Positions 9,284-16,984 are shown, counted from the stretch's first letter. The stretch: 36,043 nucleotides of DNA from Acidobacteriaceae bacterium (GCA_003160215.1 PLQW01000106.1:1-36043), one strand, 5' to 3'. Translations and numbers: made by a program. Notes: generated from the letters alone by a model not told the origin.

Positions 9284-10819
9284 TTGATTTATATTTGTAC
9301 CGTGGAACGGATTTACCAATCCCTTGTCGATTCAGGTTTTTGCATCAAGCCCGCATACGTACATAGGCAAAACCCGGAATCCTTTTCCGATGTTATTGAC
9401 CGTGCAGATTCCGCTGTCTGCCACCCAGACGTGTATCGGTTTGCCGCATTCCTGGCAGGGCGCTTCGGCTGCGATAGTCTGATTGATCTGGGATGCAGAT
9501 TTCGCGGGGTGCTCACTGACATAGGTCTTGGTTTAAGGCTAGTGCGCGTAGATTGGCCCGACAACATGAGGCGATTTGGGGAAGAACATCCAGGTTCGAT
9601 TTGCATCAAGCATGGTTTTGGGGAGCAGTTTCTTCACATCGACGATCGCGAGCTCGTAGCGCGGTCCGTGGTGGTCTGTGCCAATGTATTTGAACACTTG
9701 ATCAATCCGATTCCTCTCCTGGCGAGTCTCCGAGACCTGCTTGAGGACGCTCCAATCGCGATTGTAACTACTCCTGAGCGGGATCGTGTTGGCGGGACGA
9801 GCCATATGGGGCCTCCAGACGATCGTCGCCGTGTCCGCGAGTGGTCCCTACTTGAGTTTGCAGCGCTATTGCGCGGCGCGGGTCTAAACATTGAGTTCGC
9901 GGGCCTGACTGCAGATAGTGATCGCGAGCCGGCGAAAGGTACGATTCTGATGGTATTGCGTCAGCAGGGGACGGAATCGCGACTGAGTGCTCCACCCGGC
10001 TTCCGAGTAGTTGCATTCATGTGTACCTACAACGAAGAAGACATCATTGAAGCTACTTTACACCATGCCGTATCGCAAGGAGTTGAGGTTCATCTTGTCG
10101 ACAATTGGTCGACAGACCGTACGGTCGAGCGTGCCGAAGCATTTCTCGGTCGCGGCCTCCGGAAGATTACAAAGTTCCCCGTCGAAGGACCATCGCCAAG
10201 CTTTGACCTGCACACACTGTTGCGACACGTTGAAGGCTTGAGCTACTCGTGCGATGCGGATTGGTGCATTCACTACGATGCGGATGAGATTCGGGAATCT
10301 CCTTGGTCTCATATACAGCTTCGTGATGCTCTATTTCGCGTCGAACGCGAAGGCTTCAATGCAATTGATCATACTTGTCTTGTCTTCCATCCGACAATTG
10401 GGGGAATTGAAGATCCGGCAAGAATTGCTTCCTTTGACCGGTGCGAATTCGGCAAGCGCGGGGGACATTTTCACCAGATCAAGGCCTGGAGGCATCAGAA
10501 TGCCCCAATTCGGCTAGCGGACTCCGGAGGGCACTCGGCCGAGTTTCCCGACCGCAAAGTTTATCCCTTTAAGTTTCTGCTCAGGCATTATCCGGTGCGT
10601 TCCCACGAACACGGGATGCGCAAAATATTTGCCGATCGACGGCCAAGATGGAACGCTGATGAAAGGGAAGGCCGGGGCTGGCATATACAATATGATGATG
10701 TTGCGAGCGGACACAACTTCTTGAGAGCCCCCTCGGAATTATTACAATTCGACGATGACACTTTCTACTCTGAATATCTTGTGGAGCGCCTGAGTGGAAT
10801 TGGTGTTGAACGAAGCTAA
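9284..10819 (+). CDS. Methyltransferase-glycosyltransferase fusion protein
   Basis: A 511-residue two-domain protein. Residues 45-225 look like a class I SAM methyltransferase: LIDLGC (66-71), an acidic strand end VRVDWP (87-92) and NVFEHL (134-139). Residues 240-480 are a GT-A glycosyltransferase: VVAFMCTYNEEDII (242-255), LVDNWSTDRT (271-280) and the metal-binding IHYDADEI (329-336). It probably modifies or extends a surface glycan, matching the operon at 25-7924 although on the other strand. The start is uncertain: TTG at 9284 or GTG at 9302, neither with a good SD sequence. The gene is intact although flanked by insertion-sequence debris, and its stop lies two bases from an apparent IS end. 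Confidence 0.8.
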   Translation: MIYICTVERIYQSLVDSGFCIKPAYVHRQNPESFSDVIDRADSAVCHPDVYRFAAFLAGRFGCDSLIDLGCRFRGVLTDIGLGLRLVRVDWPDNMRRFGEEHPGSICIKHGFGEQFLHIDDRELVARSVVVCANVFEHLINPIPLLASLRDLLEDAPIAIVTTPERDRVGGTSHMGPPDDRRRVREWSLLEFAALLRGAGLNIEFAGLTADSDREPAKGTILMVLRQQGTESRLSAPPGFRVVAFMCTYNEEDIIEATLHHAVSQGVEVHLVDNWSTDRTVERAEAFLGRGLRKITKFPVEGPSPSFDLHTLLRHVEGLSYSCDADWCIHYDADEIRESPWSHIQLRDALFRVEREGFNAIDHTCLVFHPTIGGIEDPARIASFDRCEFGKRGGHFHQIKAWRHQNAPIRLADSGGHSAEFPDRKVYPFKFLLRHYPVRSHEHGMRKIFADRRPRWNADEREGRGWHIQYDDVASGHNFLRAPSELLQFDDDTFYSEYLVERLSGIGVERS

Positions 10820-10854
10820 GATGACCTGACCGATGTTTTGTACCAGATGGATTG

Positions 10855-11050
10855 TTAGTGTAAGGCCGATTGCGACGTTTGTTCGCAGTCGGCGTCGGGG
10901 GTGTGGAGATGTGGAAAGCGCGTAGCGGTTTCCACATCTCGATGCCCCCTTTGCTGCTTTGACCTATCCGTTACCCCTGGCTGCACGGCCACCGGCGCCG
11001 GTGGCCTGTAGCCCAGCGACGAGTGCGGTCGTAGCGTGTTGTACAACCGA
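10855..11050 (-). pseudogene. IS3-family transposase orfB, C-terminal fragment
   Basis: On the minus strand the frame contains RLYNTLRPHSSLGYRPPAPVA, split here as RLYNTLRPHSSL then GYRPPAPVA, the hallmark C-terminus of IS3-family integrase-type transposases. It is followed by a variable tail ending at TAA 10855. Sequence upstream of RLYNT is unrelated, so only about 60 codons of a roughly 280-codon gene remain. The stretch starting TGACCTGACC at 10822 may be the IS terminal repeat, which would place the end two bases after the stop codon of the preceding gene. Confidence 0.75.
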
Positions 11051-11079
11051 GGTACGAGACACCCATAAAACTGGTTTTC

Positions 11080-11345
11080 GAGCGGTAGAGTATCGCCATT
11101 CCCGGCGCAACAGCGCCAATCATGAACGTCCACGTCAGGAATGGATCGAGATCCCGGTGCCGGCCTTAGTCACGGAAGCCACCTTTGCCTTGGCTCAAGA
11201 ACAGTTGGAGAAGAACAAACAATTCGCCGTGCGGCGTACCATCGTGCCCAGTCTGCTGCAAGGGATGCTGGTCTGCCAGCACTGCGGATATGCCCTGTAT
11301 CGGTCCTCTACGCGCACTCCCAAACGCAAACTTTACTACCAAGCA
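11080..11345 (+). pseudogene. Large serine recombinase fragment (recombinase and zinc-ribbon part)
   Basis: The plus frame shows PRQEWIEIPVPALVTEATF, AQEQLEKNKQ, LLQGMLVCQHCGYALY and KRKLYY, characteristic of the Recombinase plus zinc-beta-ribbon region of large serine recombinases. The N-terminal resolvase domain with the catalytic Ser and the C-terminal part are absent. The second Cys pair of the ribbon is lost because the sequence changes frame and meaning after KLYY. It joins directly to the IS3 fragment on its left. This is a relic of an integrase or transposon recombinase and a plausible cause of the nearby tRNA-Sec scar. Confidence 0.72.
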
Positions 11346-11398
11346 GCGCTGGGCGCAGCGGAGAAACAAAGCGTAGGCTGCGTAGATCGAGATGCCCG

Positions 11399-11731
11399 TC
11401 AGGGTAACAAATCCGAGTCCAGTTCATTTCGTGTAGGGAACGGGTTCCATCTCAGGACTACGCTGGTTGTTCCAGGATTGTCGCAGCAGAGCGTGGTGTG
11501 ATGAATCCATTTCCGCAGTTCCTTTTCGTGGCGCAAAGTACGGCGAATCTGAAGCCCGAAGAACCCTGTGTTTGTATTCACAAATCCTGGCGTAATTCCG
11601 CGATTGCGTCCGTGACCGTGGATTAAACAGAGTCGCCGCTCGCCCATCTCCCACGCTTGCTGCACAATCTTTGCAAGAACGCCGTTCCAGACGATGTCAG
11701 ACGGGTGGTATCCGTGAAGGTCGATTTCCAT
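11399..11731 (-). CDS. Smr-domain-like protein
   Basis: About 110 residues. It opens with MEIDLHGYHPSDI and carries CLIHGHGRNRGITPG. The DLHG and HGxG motifs define the Smr fold, a small domain that nicks or binds branched DNA or RNA in MutS2-like proteins. The ATG at 11731 is chosen because GGGGGG lies just upstream and the DLHG motif follows immediately; an in-frame start at 11788 would add 19 residues. It is a stand-alone domain with no MutS part. It lies inside the strip of mobile-element debris and may be cargo. Family moderately sure, function unknown. Confidence 0.6.
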   Translation of the reverse strand: MEIDLHGYHPSDIVWNGVLAKIVQQAWEMGERRLCLIHGHGRNRGITPGFVNTNTGFFGLQIRRTLRHEKELRKWIHHTTLCCDNPGTTSVVLRWNPFPTRNELDSDLLP

Positions 11732-11788
11732 GCTGCCCCCCGCTGTACCTTTCGAGCGTGAGACATTTGTGCAATCTCCGCGCAGCAA

Positions 11789-12177
11789 ATTCTATTCCAA
11801 ACACGGATGCTCTTTCTCAATGGTTAACGGCCGCTTCCTGGGAGTGTTCGGGATAGGAGTGAAGAACTTAGAGCCGCCCTCAACGGCCCGGTGCGGGCAG
11901 CTTTTGCCAGCCTCGGTGGGGCGGTGCATCTGCCATCCATTAGCCACGGCACCGCTAAGCTGTGGGGGCCGGTAGTCTTGTTGTTGAGAAGACTGTCCGG
12001 CTCAGAGTGGCAGGGGATAGGGAAAATGTGGCCGGAGGGATTGCGAACACCTCCGGTATTTGATTGCATATTTAGTTGCATAGTCGCGTGCCGAGTCGCG
12101 CAATTCAGCCCGAACAGCACGACATATCGTGAAGCTAAGTTGTTGAGTCCGCACAACAGGGATGCGGGACTACATAT
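11789..12177. other. Gene-free stretch left of the tRNA scar
   Basis: Several overlapping frames are open on both strands but none looks like a protein. An imperfect inverted repeat, GTCCGCA with TGCGGGAC (about 12147-12170), lies directly left of the tRNA-Sec remnant. It could be part of an old recombination site. Confidence 0.3.
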
Positions 12178-12243
12178 CTTCAAAACCGGCGATTGGCATC
12201 TTGCGATGTCAATGGTGCGTTCGACTCGCACACGCTTCCGCCA
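12178..12243 (+). tRNA. 3' half of a tRNA-Sec (UCA) gene, attachment-site scar
   Basis: The fragment begins at the anticodon loop CTTCAAA (anticodon TCA at 12180-12182) and the 3' stem ACCGG. It continues with a 9-bp variable arm (ATTGGCATC, loop TTGC, GATGTCAAT, one G-T pair), a perfect T arm (GTGCG, TTCGACT, CGCAC), an eight-base acceptor strand ACGCTTCC, discriminator G and encoded CCA. An 8-bp acceptor stem, long variable arm, TCA anticodon and G73 are specific to bacterial tRNA-Sec. The 5' half is missing: the bases before the loop (CATAT) do not pair with ACCGG, and no GGAAGCGT acceptor strand lies at the right distance. It cannot give a working tRNA. It is best read as the displaced 3' half left when an element integrated at the anticodon loop. 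Confidence 0.8.
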
Positions 12244-12636
12244 AATGTTTTCAGCGGCTTGCAAGCTATCTCAAGGACCGCAATGCGGTTACAGAGGTCA
12301 CGACGGTGAAATTGTGGAATGCGGAAGCGTGGAAAAATGGTGCTCACACGGCCAAGGCATGCGTACACGCAACAGCTTCTGGCCAGCGCGCCGTGGCCAC
12401 TCCGTTCCGAAGTTCCTTCGCCTGGGCCGTCGTACCGGTTGGGAAAAACTACCGGGCCGCGCTTCTTTCCCGTTGCCGACAAACGGGACCATCGGAAGTC
12501 AGTACCAGACTCCACGTAAGAGAAATTCTCATTGAGCACATGTGACTCGCGCCGCCGCGTCCGAGCGATAACAACGACAGCCCTTCCCAACTAGACTTGG
12601 TTGTTTCTTATGGCATTTTCAGAATTGGTGTAGTCC
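12244..12636. other. Gene-free stretch right of the tRNA scar
   Basis: No convincing gene. Frames open on both strands (to about 12590) have no recognisable motif and no good start. The minus frame merely reads the tRNA fragment backwards. Confidence 0.3.
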
Positions 12637-12736
12637 GGGTAAGCCGGCCTTTAGGCCGGCGTTTAGCGGTACAACCGGTGGGGGCGTGCGGTTCTATAGT
12701 TCGCGGCGAACGCGGCGCTGAAGCGCCGCACTACCC
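12637..12736. repeat. REP-like double-palindrome element, copy 1
   Basis: Two 18-bp perfect or near-perfect palindromes, GCCGGCCTTTAGGCCGGC (12643-12660) and GCGGCGCTGAAGCGCCGC (12712-12729), lie about 50 bp apart. The outer edges read GGGTAA on the left and ACTACCC on the right. The layout matches the element at 16727-16877: a palindrome, then GT..AGCGGTA on one side and AACGCGG...CTGAAG on the other. This points to one dispersed family. Confidence 0.6.
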
Positions 12737-12891
12737 GTTCTGCCGGATACACGAATTCTGAAATCGATCTAGCACTCGGATGATCGACTTTCTGCGATGC
12801 TTTGACTTACCATTGACCGAAGATCTGTGGTCACGCGTGATGGGACCTGCGATATCGGTAACCATTACGAACTGACCGGGAGAGACGAATC

Positions 12892-13074
12892 GTGCCGTCC
12901 AAGATACCCAAGCCCAAACCGTTCCGCGCCGCATCGGCGGTCAAGGCCGCGGCGCGCCATGCGATCGGAACTCCCCCGCCGACGCGGACCGAGCCGGCCA
13001 GCAAGAAGCGGAAGCTCAAGCACGACAAACACAAGCCAACCCTGAATAAGCTTCTGGACGAAGCTGGGGAATAG
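12892..13074 (+). CDS. Small basic protein, acidobacterial type
   Basis: A 60-residue Lys/Pro/Ala-rich protein beginning MPSKIPKPKPFRAA and ending HKPTLNKLLDEAGE. The GTG start at 12892 has GGGAGA about seven bases upstream, which supports translation. I recall similar short Lys/Pro-rich proteins with a KHKPTL ending in acidobacterial genomes, but no function is known. Its charge would suit nucleic-acid binding; that is a guess. Confidence 0.6.
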   Translation: MPSKIPKPKPFRAASAVKAAARHAIGTPPPTRTEPASKKRKLKHDKHKPTLNKLLDEAGE

Positions 13075-13089
13075 TCATCCTCTACAATC

Positions 13090-14505
13090 TTGGTTGGGGT
13101 TCTTGCCGACGTGTTACCACAAGTCTCCACCGGCTGTCACTTGCGCAACAGGGCGACCATCGCGATTCTCCGCAGCAGCTGGCTGCTGGCGATTGCTTGC
13201 ATTCTTTGTCTCGGCGCGACCGCGCAATCCTCATCTTCGACCCAGCAGCCCGACCAGCACGCCGGCATGGACATGCAAATGCCGGAGGACTCGATGCAAC
13301 ACATAGCTCACGACGTGGATTCGGCTCGCGACTTCTTGATGCGCGAATCTTCAGGAACCGCGTTTCAGCCCTCAGGGTGGCCCATGCCGATGGTGATGAC
13401 GAGCGTGGGGCAGTGGCGCTTGATGTGGATGGCGCAGGCGTTCCTGGTGGACACGCAGCAAACCGGGCCGCTGGGCGCCGACAAGTTTTACTCCACCAAT
13501 TGGGGCATGCTCAGCGCGCTGCACCGGCTTGGCGGTGGTGACCTGATGCTGCGCACCATGCTTAGCCTGGAACCCGCGACCGTTACTGGCGAGTTCTATC
13601 CACTGCTGTTCCAGACTGGCGAGACAGCCTACGGCAAGCCCATCGTAAACGGCCAGCACCCGCATGACTTCGTGATGGAGCTGAGCGTGCAGTACGCGCA
13701 CAGGCTAGGTCAGCACGCGGTTTGGGATCTGTACTACGCTCCGGTTGGTGACCCGGCGATGGGGCCAGTTGCCTATCCGCATCGCGCGTCGGCGATGGAG
13801 ATTCCGCAAAGCACCCTCGGGCATCACTGGGAAGACTCGACGCACATCCTCTACAACGTGGTCACGGCCGGAATGTCTTATAGGGCGGTGCGGCTTGAGG
13901 CGTCAGGCTTTCACGGCGCGGAGCCTGATGAGAATCGTTGGAACATTGACTTTGGGCCGATGAACTCCTACTCCGCACGGTTCACCGTCACGCCGACCGC
14001 GAGATGGCTGGCACAGTTTTCAGCCGGCCATCTTGTCCACCCCGAGGCGCTGGAGCCAGGAAACGTCGTACGCACAACCGCTTCGGTGGAATACATTGTT
14101 CCGCGTCCGCACGGTAATGCGTGGGCGACGACGCTGCTTTGGGGACGCAATGGGAAGCAGGCTGTGCATTACGGCACCAACGCCGTTTTGGCGGAAACGG
14201 TCGTGCCCTTCAGGGAGAAGAATTTCATCAGCGGTCGCTACGAATGGTCGCAACGCGACGAGTTATTCGCCAACGATCCCGCACTAGCGCAGCAGCTATT
14301 CGAGCAAACCGGCAGCCCCTGGTTCGATATCAACGCCTATACAATTGGCTACACGCGCGACATCGGCGTTTTTCACAATGTGGAAACCGGACTAGGCGCG
14401 AATGTCTCGCTGTACGGCGTACCGGACGCCATCAAGCCCTACTACGGAGATCACCCGCTGGGCGTGAATGTTTATCTGCGATTGCGGCTGAGAGAGAATC
14501 GGTAA
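13090..14505 (+). CDS. Predicted outer-membrane beta-barrel protein with Met/His-rich N-terminus
   Basis: About 450-471 residues. A signal peptide (SSWLLAIACILCLGATAQ) is followed by a Met/His-rich segment (QHAGMDMQMPEDSMQH). The long body alternates polar and aromatic residues, with NGQHPHDFVMELSVQYAHR and many WxxxF/Y strands, like a transmembrane barrel. The start is unclear: TTG 13090, GTG 13111 or TTG 13139; none has a strong SD, and the last fits the signal peptide best. It converges on a two-component system that stands beside an RND efflux operon. The Met/His clusters suggest copper or another soft metal, but that is inference. Confidence 0.6.
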   Translation: MVGVLADVLPQVSTGCHLRNRATIAILRSSWLLAIACILCLGATAQSSSSTQQPDQHAGMDMQMPEDSMQHIAHDVDSARDFLMRESSGTAFQPSGWPMPMVMTSVGQWRLMWMAQAFLVDTQQTGPLGADKFYSTNWGMLSALHRLGGGDLMLRTMLSLEPATVTGEFYPLLFQTGETAYGKPIVNGQHPHDFVMELSVQYAHRLGQHAVWDLYYAPVGDPAMGPVAYPHRASAMEIPQSTLGHHWEDSTHILYNVVTAGMSYRAVRLEASGFHGAEPDENRWNIDFGPMNSYSARFTVTPTARWLAQFSAGHLVHPEALEPGNVVRTTASVEYIVPRPHGNAWATTLLWGRNGKQAVHYGTNAVLAETVVPFREKNFISGRYEWSQRDELFANDPALAQQLFEQTGSPWFDINAYTIGYTRDIGVFHNVETGLGANVSLYGVPDAIKPYYGDHPLGVNVYLRLRLRENR

Positions 14506-14548
14506 AGTAAGAGCAGCCGCGGATTTCACGGATGAACGCGGATCCTCT

Positions 14549-14580
14549 AGAAGCTAAGAGCTAAAGGCTAAGAGCTAAAA
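14549..14580. repeat. Short tandem repeat of GCTAAGA/GCTAAA units
   Basis: The stretch reads as repeated AGCTAAGAGCTAAAGGCT units and runs across the stop codon of the histidine kinase gene. Just left, CGCGGATTTCACGGATGA (14519-14536) is another common dispersed intergenic word. Together they fill the gap between two convergent genes. Confidence 0.5.
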
Positions 14581-16007
14581 GCCGGATTTTCCAGCGGCAC
14601 TTCGACCACCATGCGCATGCCTTGCCCGGGCCTGCTTGCGGGAGTGATGGTCCCCCCGTAGGCCTCGATCAGCGCTTTGGAGATGGCGAGACCCAAGCCG
14701 TATCCGCCGGTGTTACGCGCGCGCGAGCTGTCGCTGCGATGAAAACGTTCGAAGAGGTGGGCCAGCTCCGACTGCGGAATTCCAGGACCTTCGTCCTCGA
14801 CCTCGATATAGCCGCGCTGACCATTGGCGCGCACGCGAAGTTGCACGTTTCCGCCGGCAGGGCTGAAGCGGATGGCATTCTCCAGCAGGTTGGACCAAAC
14901 CAGTTCGAGATCGTCGGCATCGGCACGCATCGGCATCGGGCCGTTACTAACGAAATGGATGGTGACGCCGCGCTCGCGTGCCACGGGGGCAAGGCGCTCC
15001 AGCGCACTCTCGCAGGTAGCGGCCACTTCCACCGCTTCCAGATCGCGGCGTGTACTGCCCGCTGCCCACTGCTCAGCGCGCGCCAGGCGGAGCATCGAGT
15101 GCATGAGTTGTTCGAGGCGCGCCATGTCGTCGAGCGCCTGTTCCAGGCCGGCGCGGTACTCTTCCGCCGCGCGCGGCCGCTGCAACAGCGACTGCAGCGT
15201 GGACTTCAGGATCGCAACCGGCGTCTTCAGTTCGTGAGCGGCGTTGGCCAGAAATTCGCGTTGCTGGGTGAACCCACGATGCAGTCCGTCGAGCATGGCG
15301 GTCATAGCTTGCGTGAGGGGCGCGAGTTCCGTCGTGCTCACAGCCGCTTCGCTGGGATTCAGCTTCCAGTTCGACGTATTGACCGAGGCCGCGCTGGTGG
15401 CGAGTTCGGCCAGTGGTCGCAATCCTCGCCGCAGGCCCAAGACTGCAAGGGCCACAGTGACCAGCAATAACAGGCCACTGCCGGCCGCAATGTAGATGGC
15501 GGCATGTGCGATCGCGCGTGTCATCTGGTCGGTCGGCGCCGCATAGGTCACGGTCAGCACATCGGTCGAAGGCGCATCTCCTTCGCGATCGAGCACGGGA
15601 ACGTTCTCCAGTCGTACCGCGCGATAACGGATGCCATCCACCGCAAAATTCGCGTGCTGCCGGTCCTTCTTCGGAATGGCCTGTAAATCCAGTGGCCAAT
15701 TCGGAGACCGGGCGAGCACTCGTCCGTCGCCGGTCGTCACCTGATAGAGATCGGGATGTTGCTTCTCCACCGGGGGCGGAACCAGGTCGTCCTCGAAGAT
15801 CAAGGTGGGATGCTCATCTTCGGAGTAACGCACCAGCGCGGCAATGCTCATCGCGCGCCCGTGCAGACCGGCGTCGAACGCATTGCGCAATTGACGCCGG
15901 GTGAAAAACACGGCCACCGAAACGATGCCGATGGCCAGTAGCAACTGCGAAATCACTACCGCTGCGATCAACCGGCGCTGAATGGACGTCTGTCGCATGT
16001 TACCCAC
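14568..16007 (-). CDS. Sensor histidine kinase, OmpR-partner type
   Basis: A 479-residue membrane kinase. TM1 spans about residues 12-35 and a periplasmic sensor about 36-165. TM2 spans 167-191, followed by a HAMP linker to about 240. HisKA carries FLANAAHELKTP with the phospho-accepting His258. The catalytic domain has the N box NLLENAIRFSP (373-383), G1 DEGPGI (405-410) and G2 GGYGLGLAI (434-442). All key residues are present. The start is GTG 16007, which overlaps the regulator stop, or ATG 15998. It is co-transcribed behind the regulator and divergent from the efflux operon, so it probably senses a periplasmic toxin or metal. The C-terminus overlaps a short tandem repeat. Confidence 0.92.
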   Translation of the reverse strand: MGNMRQTSIQRRLIAAVVISQLLLAIGIVSVAVFFTRRQLRNAFDAGLHGRAMSIAALVRYSEDEHPTLIFEDDLVPPPVEKQHPDLYQVTTGDGRVLARSPNWPLDLQAIPKKDRQHANFAVDGIRYRAVRLENVPVLDREGDAPSTDVLTVTYAAPTDQMTRAIAHAAIYIAAGSGLLLLVTVALAVLGLRRGLRPLAELATSAASVNTSNWKLNPSEAAVSTTELAPLTQAMTAMLDGLHRGFTQQREFLANAAHELKTPVAILKSTLQSLLQRPRAAEEYRAGLEQALDDMARLEQLMHSMLRLARAEQWAAGSTRRDLEAVEVAATCESALERLAPVARERGVTIHFVSNGPMPMRADADDLELVWSNLLENAIRFSPAGGNVQLRVRANGQRGYIEVEDEGPGIPQSELAHLFERFHRSDSSRARNTGGYGLGLAISKALIEAYGGTITPASRPGQGMRMVVEVPLENPAFSS

Positions 16008-16671
16008 GAAGCATGTATCCCTGCCCGCGCAGAGTATGGATCAGTTTGGTGTCACCGCTGTCCTCGAGTTTACGACGCAAGCCGGAAACGTAAACTTCGA
16101 TCACGTTACTGAACCGCTCCCAGTTGAAGTCGTACAGATGTTCGAGCAACTCGGTCTTGGGTACGACAGCGCCGGGCCGGTGCGCCAGATATTCCAGAAC
16201 GCGATATTCCATCGCCGTGAGGCTGACAAGTTTTCCCTTGCGACGCACGCTGAGATCAGCCGTGTTGATCTCCAAATCGCTAACCTTCAACACCGCCGCG
16301 CTCTGTCCCTTGCCGCGCCGGATTAGGGCTTTAGTGCGAGCCAGCAGCTCTCCCAAGTCGAACGGCTTGGCAACATAGTCGTCGGCCCCTGCGTTCAACA
16401 GCGCAACGATCGATTCCTTCTCGTCACGCGCGGTGAGCACCAGCACCGGGACAGCCGAGCCACTGTCCCGCATGCGTTGCAGCACAGAGAGACCGTCGAG
16501 TTTTGGCAGCATCAGATCGAGAATTACCAGGTCGTACGGGTTCGACTCAGCCATGAACGCACCTTCTTCGCCGTCGAGCGCGACATCCACGGCATAGCCG
16601 GCACTCTCCCGCAGACTGCGGGCGACGTTTTCTGCCAGCCGAGCTTCGTCTTCGATGATCAATACCCGCAT
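16000..16671 (-). CDS. OmpR/PhoB-family response regulator
   Basis: A 223-residue DNA-binding regulator. The receiver has the acidic pair in IIEDEA, phospho-acceptor Asp52 in VILDLMLPKLDG, Thr80 and Lys102 (VAKPF). A winged-helix domain covers about 125-222, with LSVRRKGKLVSLTAMEYRVLEYL and VYVSGLRRKLEDSG. It is phosphorylated by the kinase encoded next to it (8-bp overlap if GTG 16007 is used). The likely target is the divergent efflux operon and its own promoter in the shared 313-bp region. A weak AGGA lies upstream of ATG 16671. Confidence 0.93.
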   Translation of the reverse strand: MRVLIIEDEARLAENVARSLRESAGYAVDVALDGEEGAFMAESNPYDLVILDLMLPKLDGLSVLQRMRDSGSAVPVLVLTARDEKESIVALLNAGADDYVAKPFDLGELLARTKALIRRGKGQSAAVLKVSDLEINTADLSVRRKGKLVSLTAMEYRVLEYLAHRPGAVVPKTELLEHLYDFNWERFSNVIEVYVSGLRRKLEDSGDTKLIHTLRGQGYMLRG

Positions 16672-16726
16672 GGTGCTTCTATCCTATGCCAACGCTAGGG
16701 CAGGGAAGATGAAGGGAGCCTTAACC

Positions 16727-16877
16727 GGTAGAGCGGGCCTTCAGGCCCGCGTCAACGGTATTCTCGAAATGTTGCAGCCCCGTACGGGGCGGCACGGGAC
16801 AAGCGAGGATGTGTCGTGCCTACGGCACTCGAATTCTTAGGCGTGGCGGCAACGCGGGCCTGAAGGCCCGCTCTACC
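16727..16877. repeat. 151-bp structured element with 26-bp inverted ends (REP-like, copy 2)
   Basis: Bases 16727-16752 are the exact reverse complement of 16852-16877, and each end is itself palindromic (GCGGGCCTTCAGGCCCGC and GCGGGCCTGAAGGCCCGC). Inside are GCCCCGTACGGGGC (16777-16790) and a GGCACG...CGTGCC pair. No coding capacity is seen. The element sits between the divergent regulator and efflux operons, so it may separate or shape their promoters. Confidence 0.8.
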
Positions 16878-16892
16878 ATTCGCTACCATTCC
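16873..16892 (+). promoter_or_regulatory. Tandem CTACCATT direct repeat, possible regulator site
   Basis: CTACCATTCG and CTACCATTCC follow each other directly. Direct repeats at a 10-11 bp pitch are typical OmpR-family operators. The site lies about 90 bp upstream of the TolC-like gene, in the region shared with the regulator gene. The first repeat overlaps the end of the REP-like element, so it could also be by-product sequence. Confidence 0.3.
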
Positions 16893-16984
16893 CTTACAAC
16901 ATCAGTAAGAAGCGAGCGTTTCCTTGTTCAGCTTCCATTAAGGTAATCTCCATCATGCTTATTGAGTTCCTCTGTGAGGGAGCC

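Noticed and set aside
9080..9319. Minus-strand frame with GVVALVRKLL, similar to the end of IS110 transposases
   Set aside because: Only about ten residues match in type; too weak for a call.
12323..12332. GGAAGCGT downstream of the tRNA-Sec half, which could be its 5' acceptor strand in a permuted tRNA gene
   Set aside because: The eight bases pair exactly with ACGCTTCC, but no D arm follows and no CCGGT anticodon stem lies at the right distance. Probably chance.
12180..12590. Minus-strand frame ending in CESNAPLTSQD
   Set aside because: This is the tRNA-Sec fragment read backwards, a known source of false genes.
14622..15470. 282-codon open frame on the plus strand
   Set aside because: Antisense to the histidine kinase, whose motifs are all intact.
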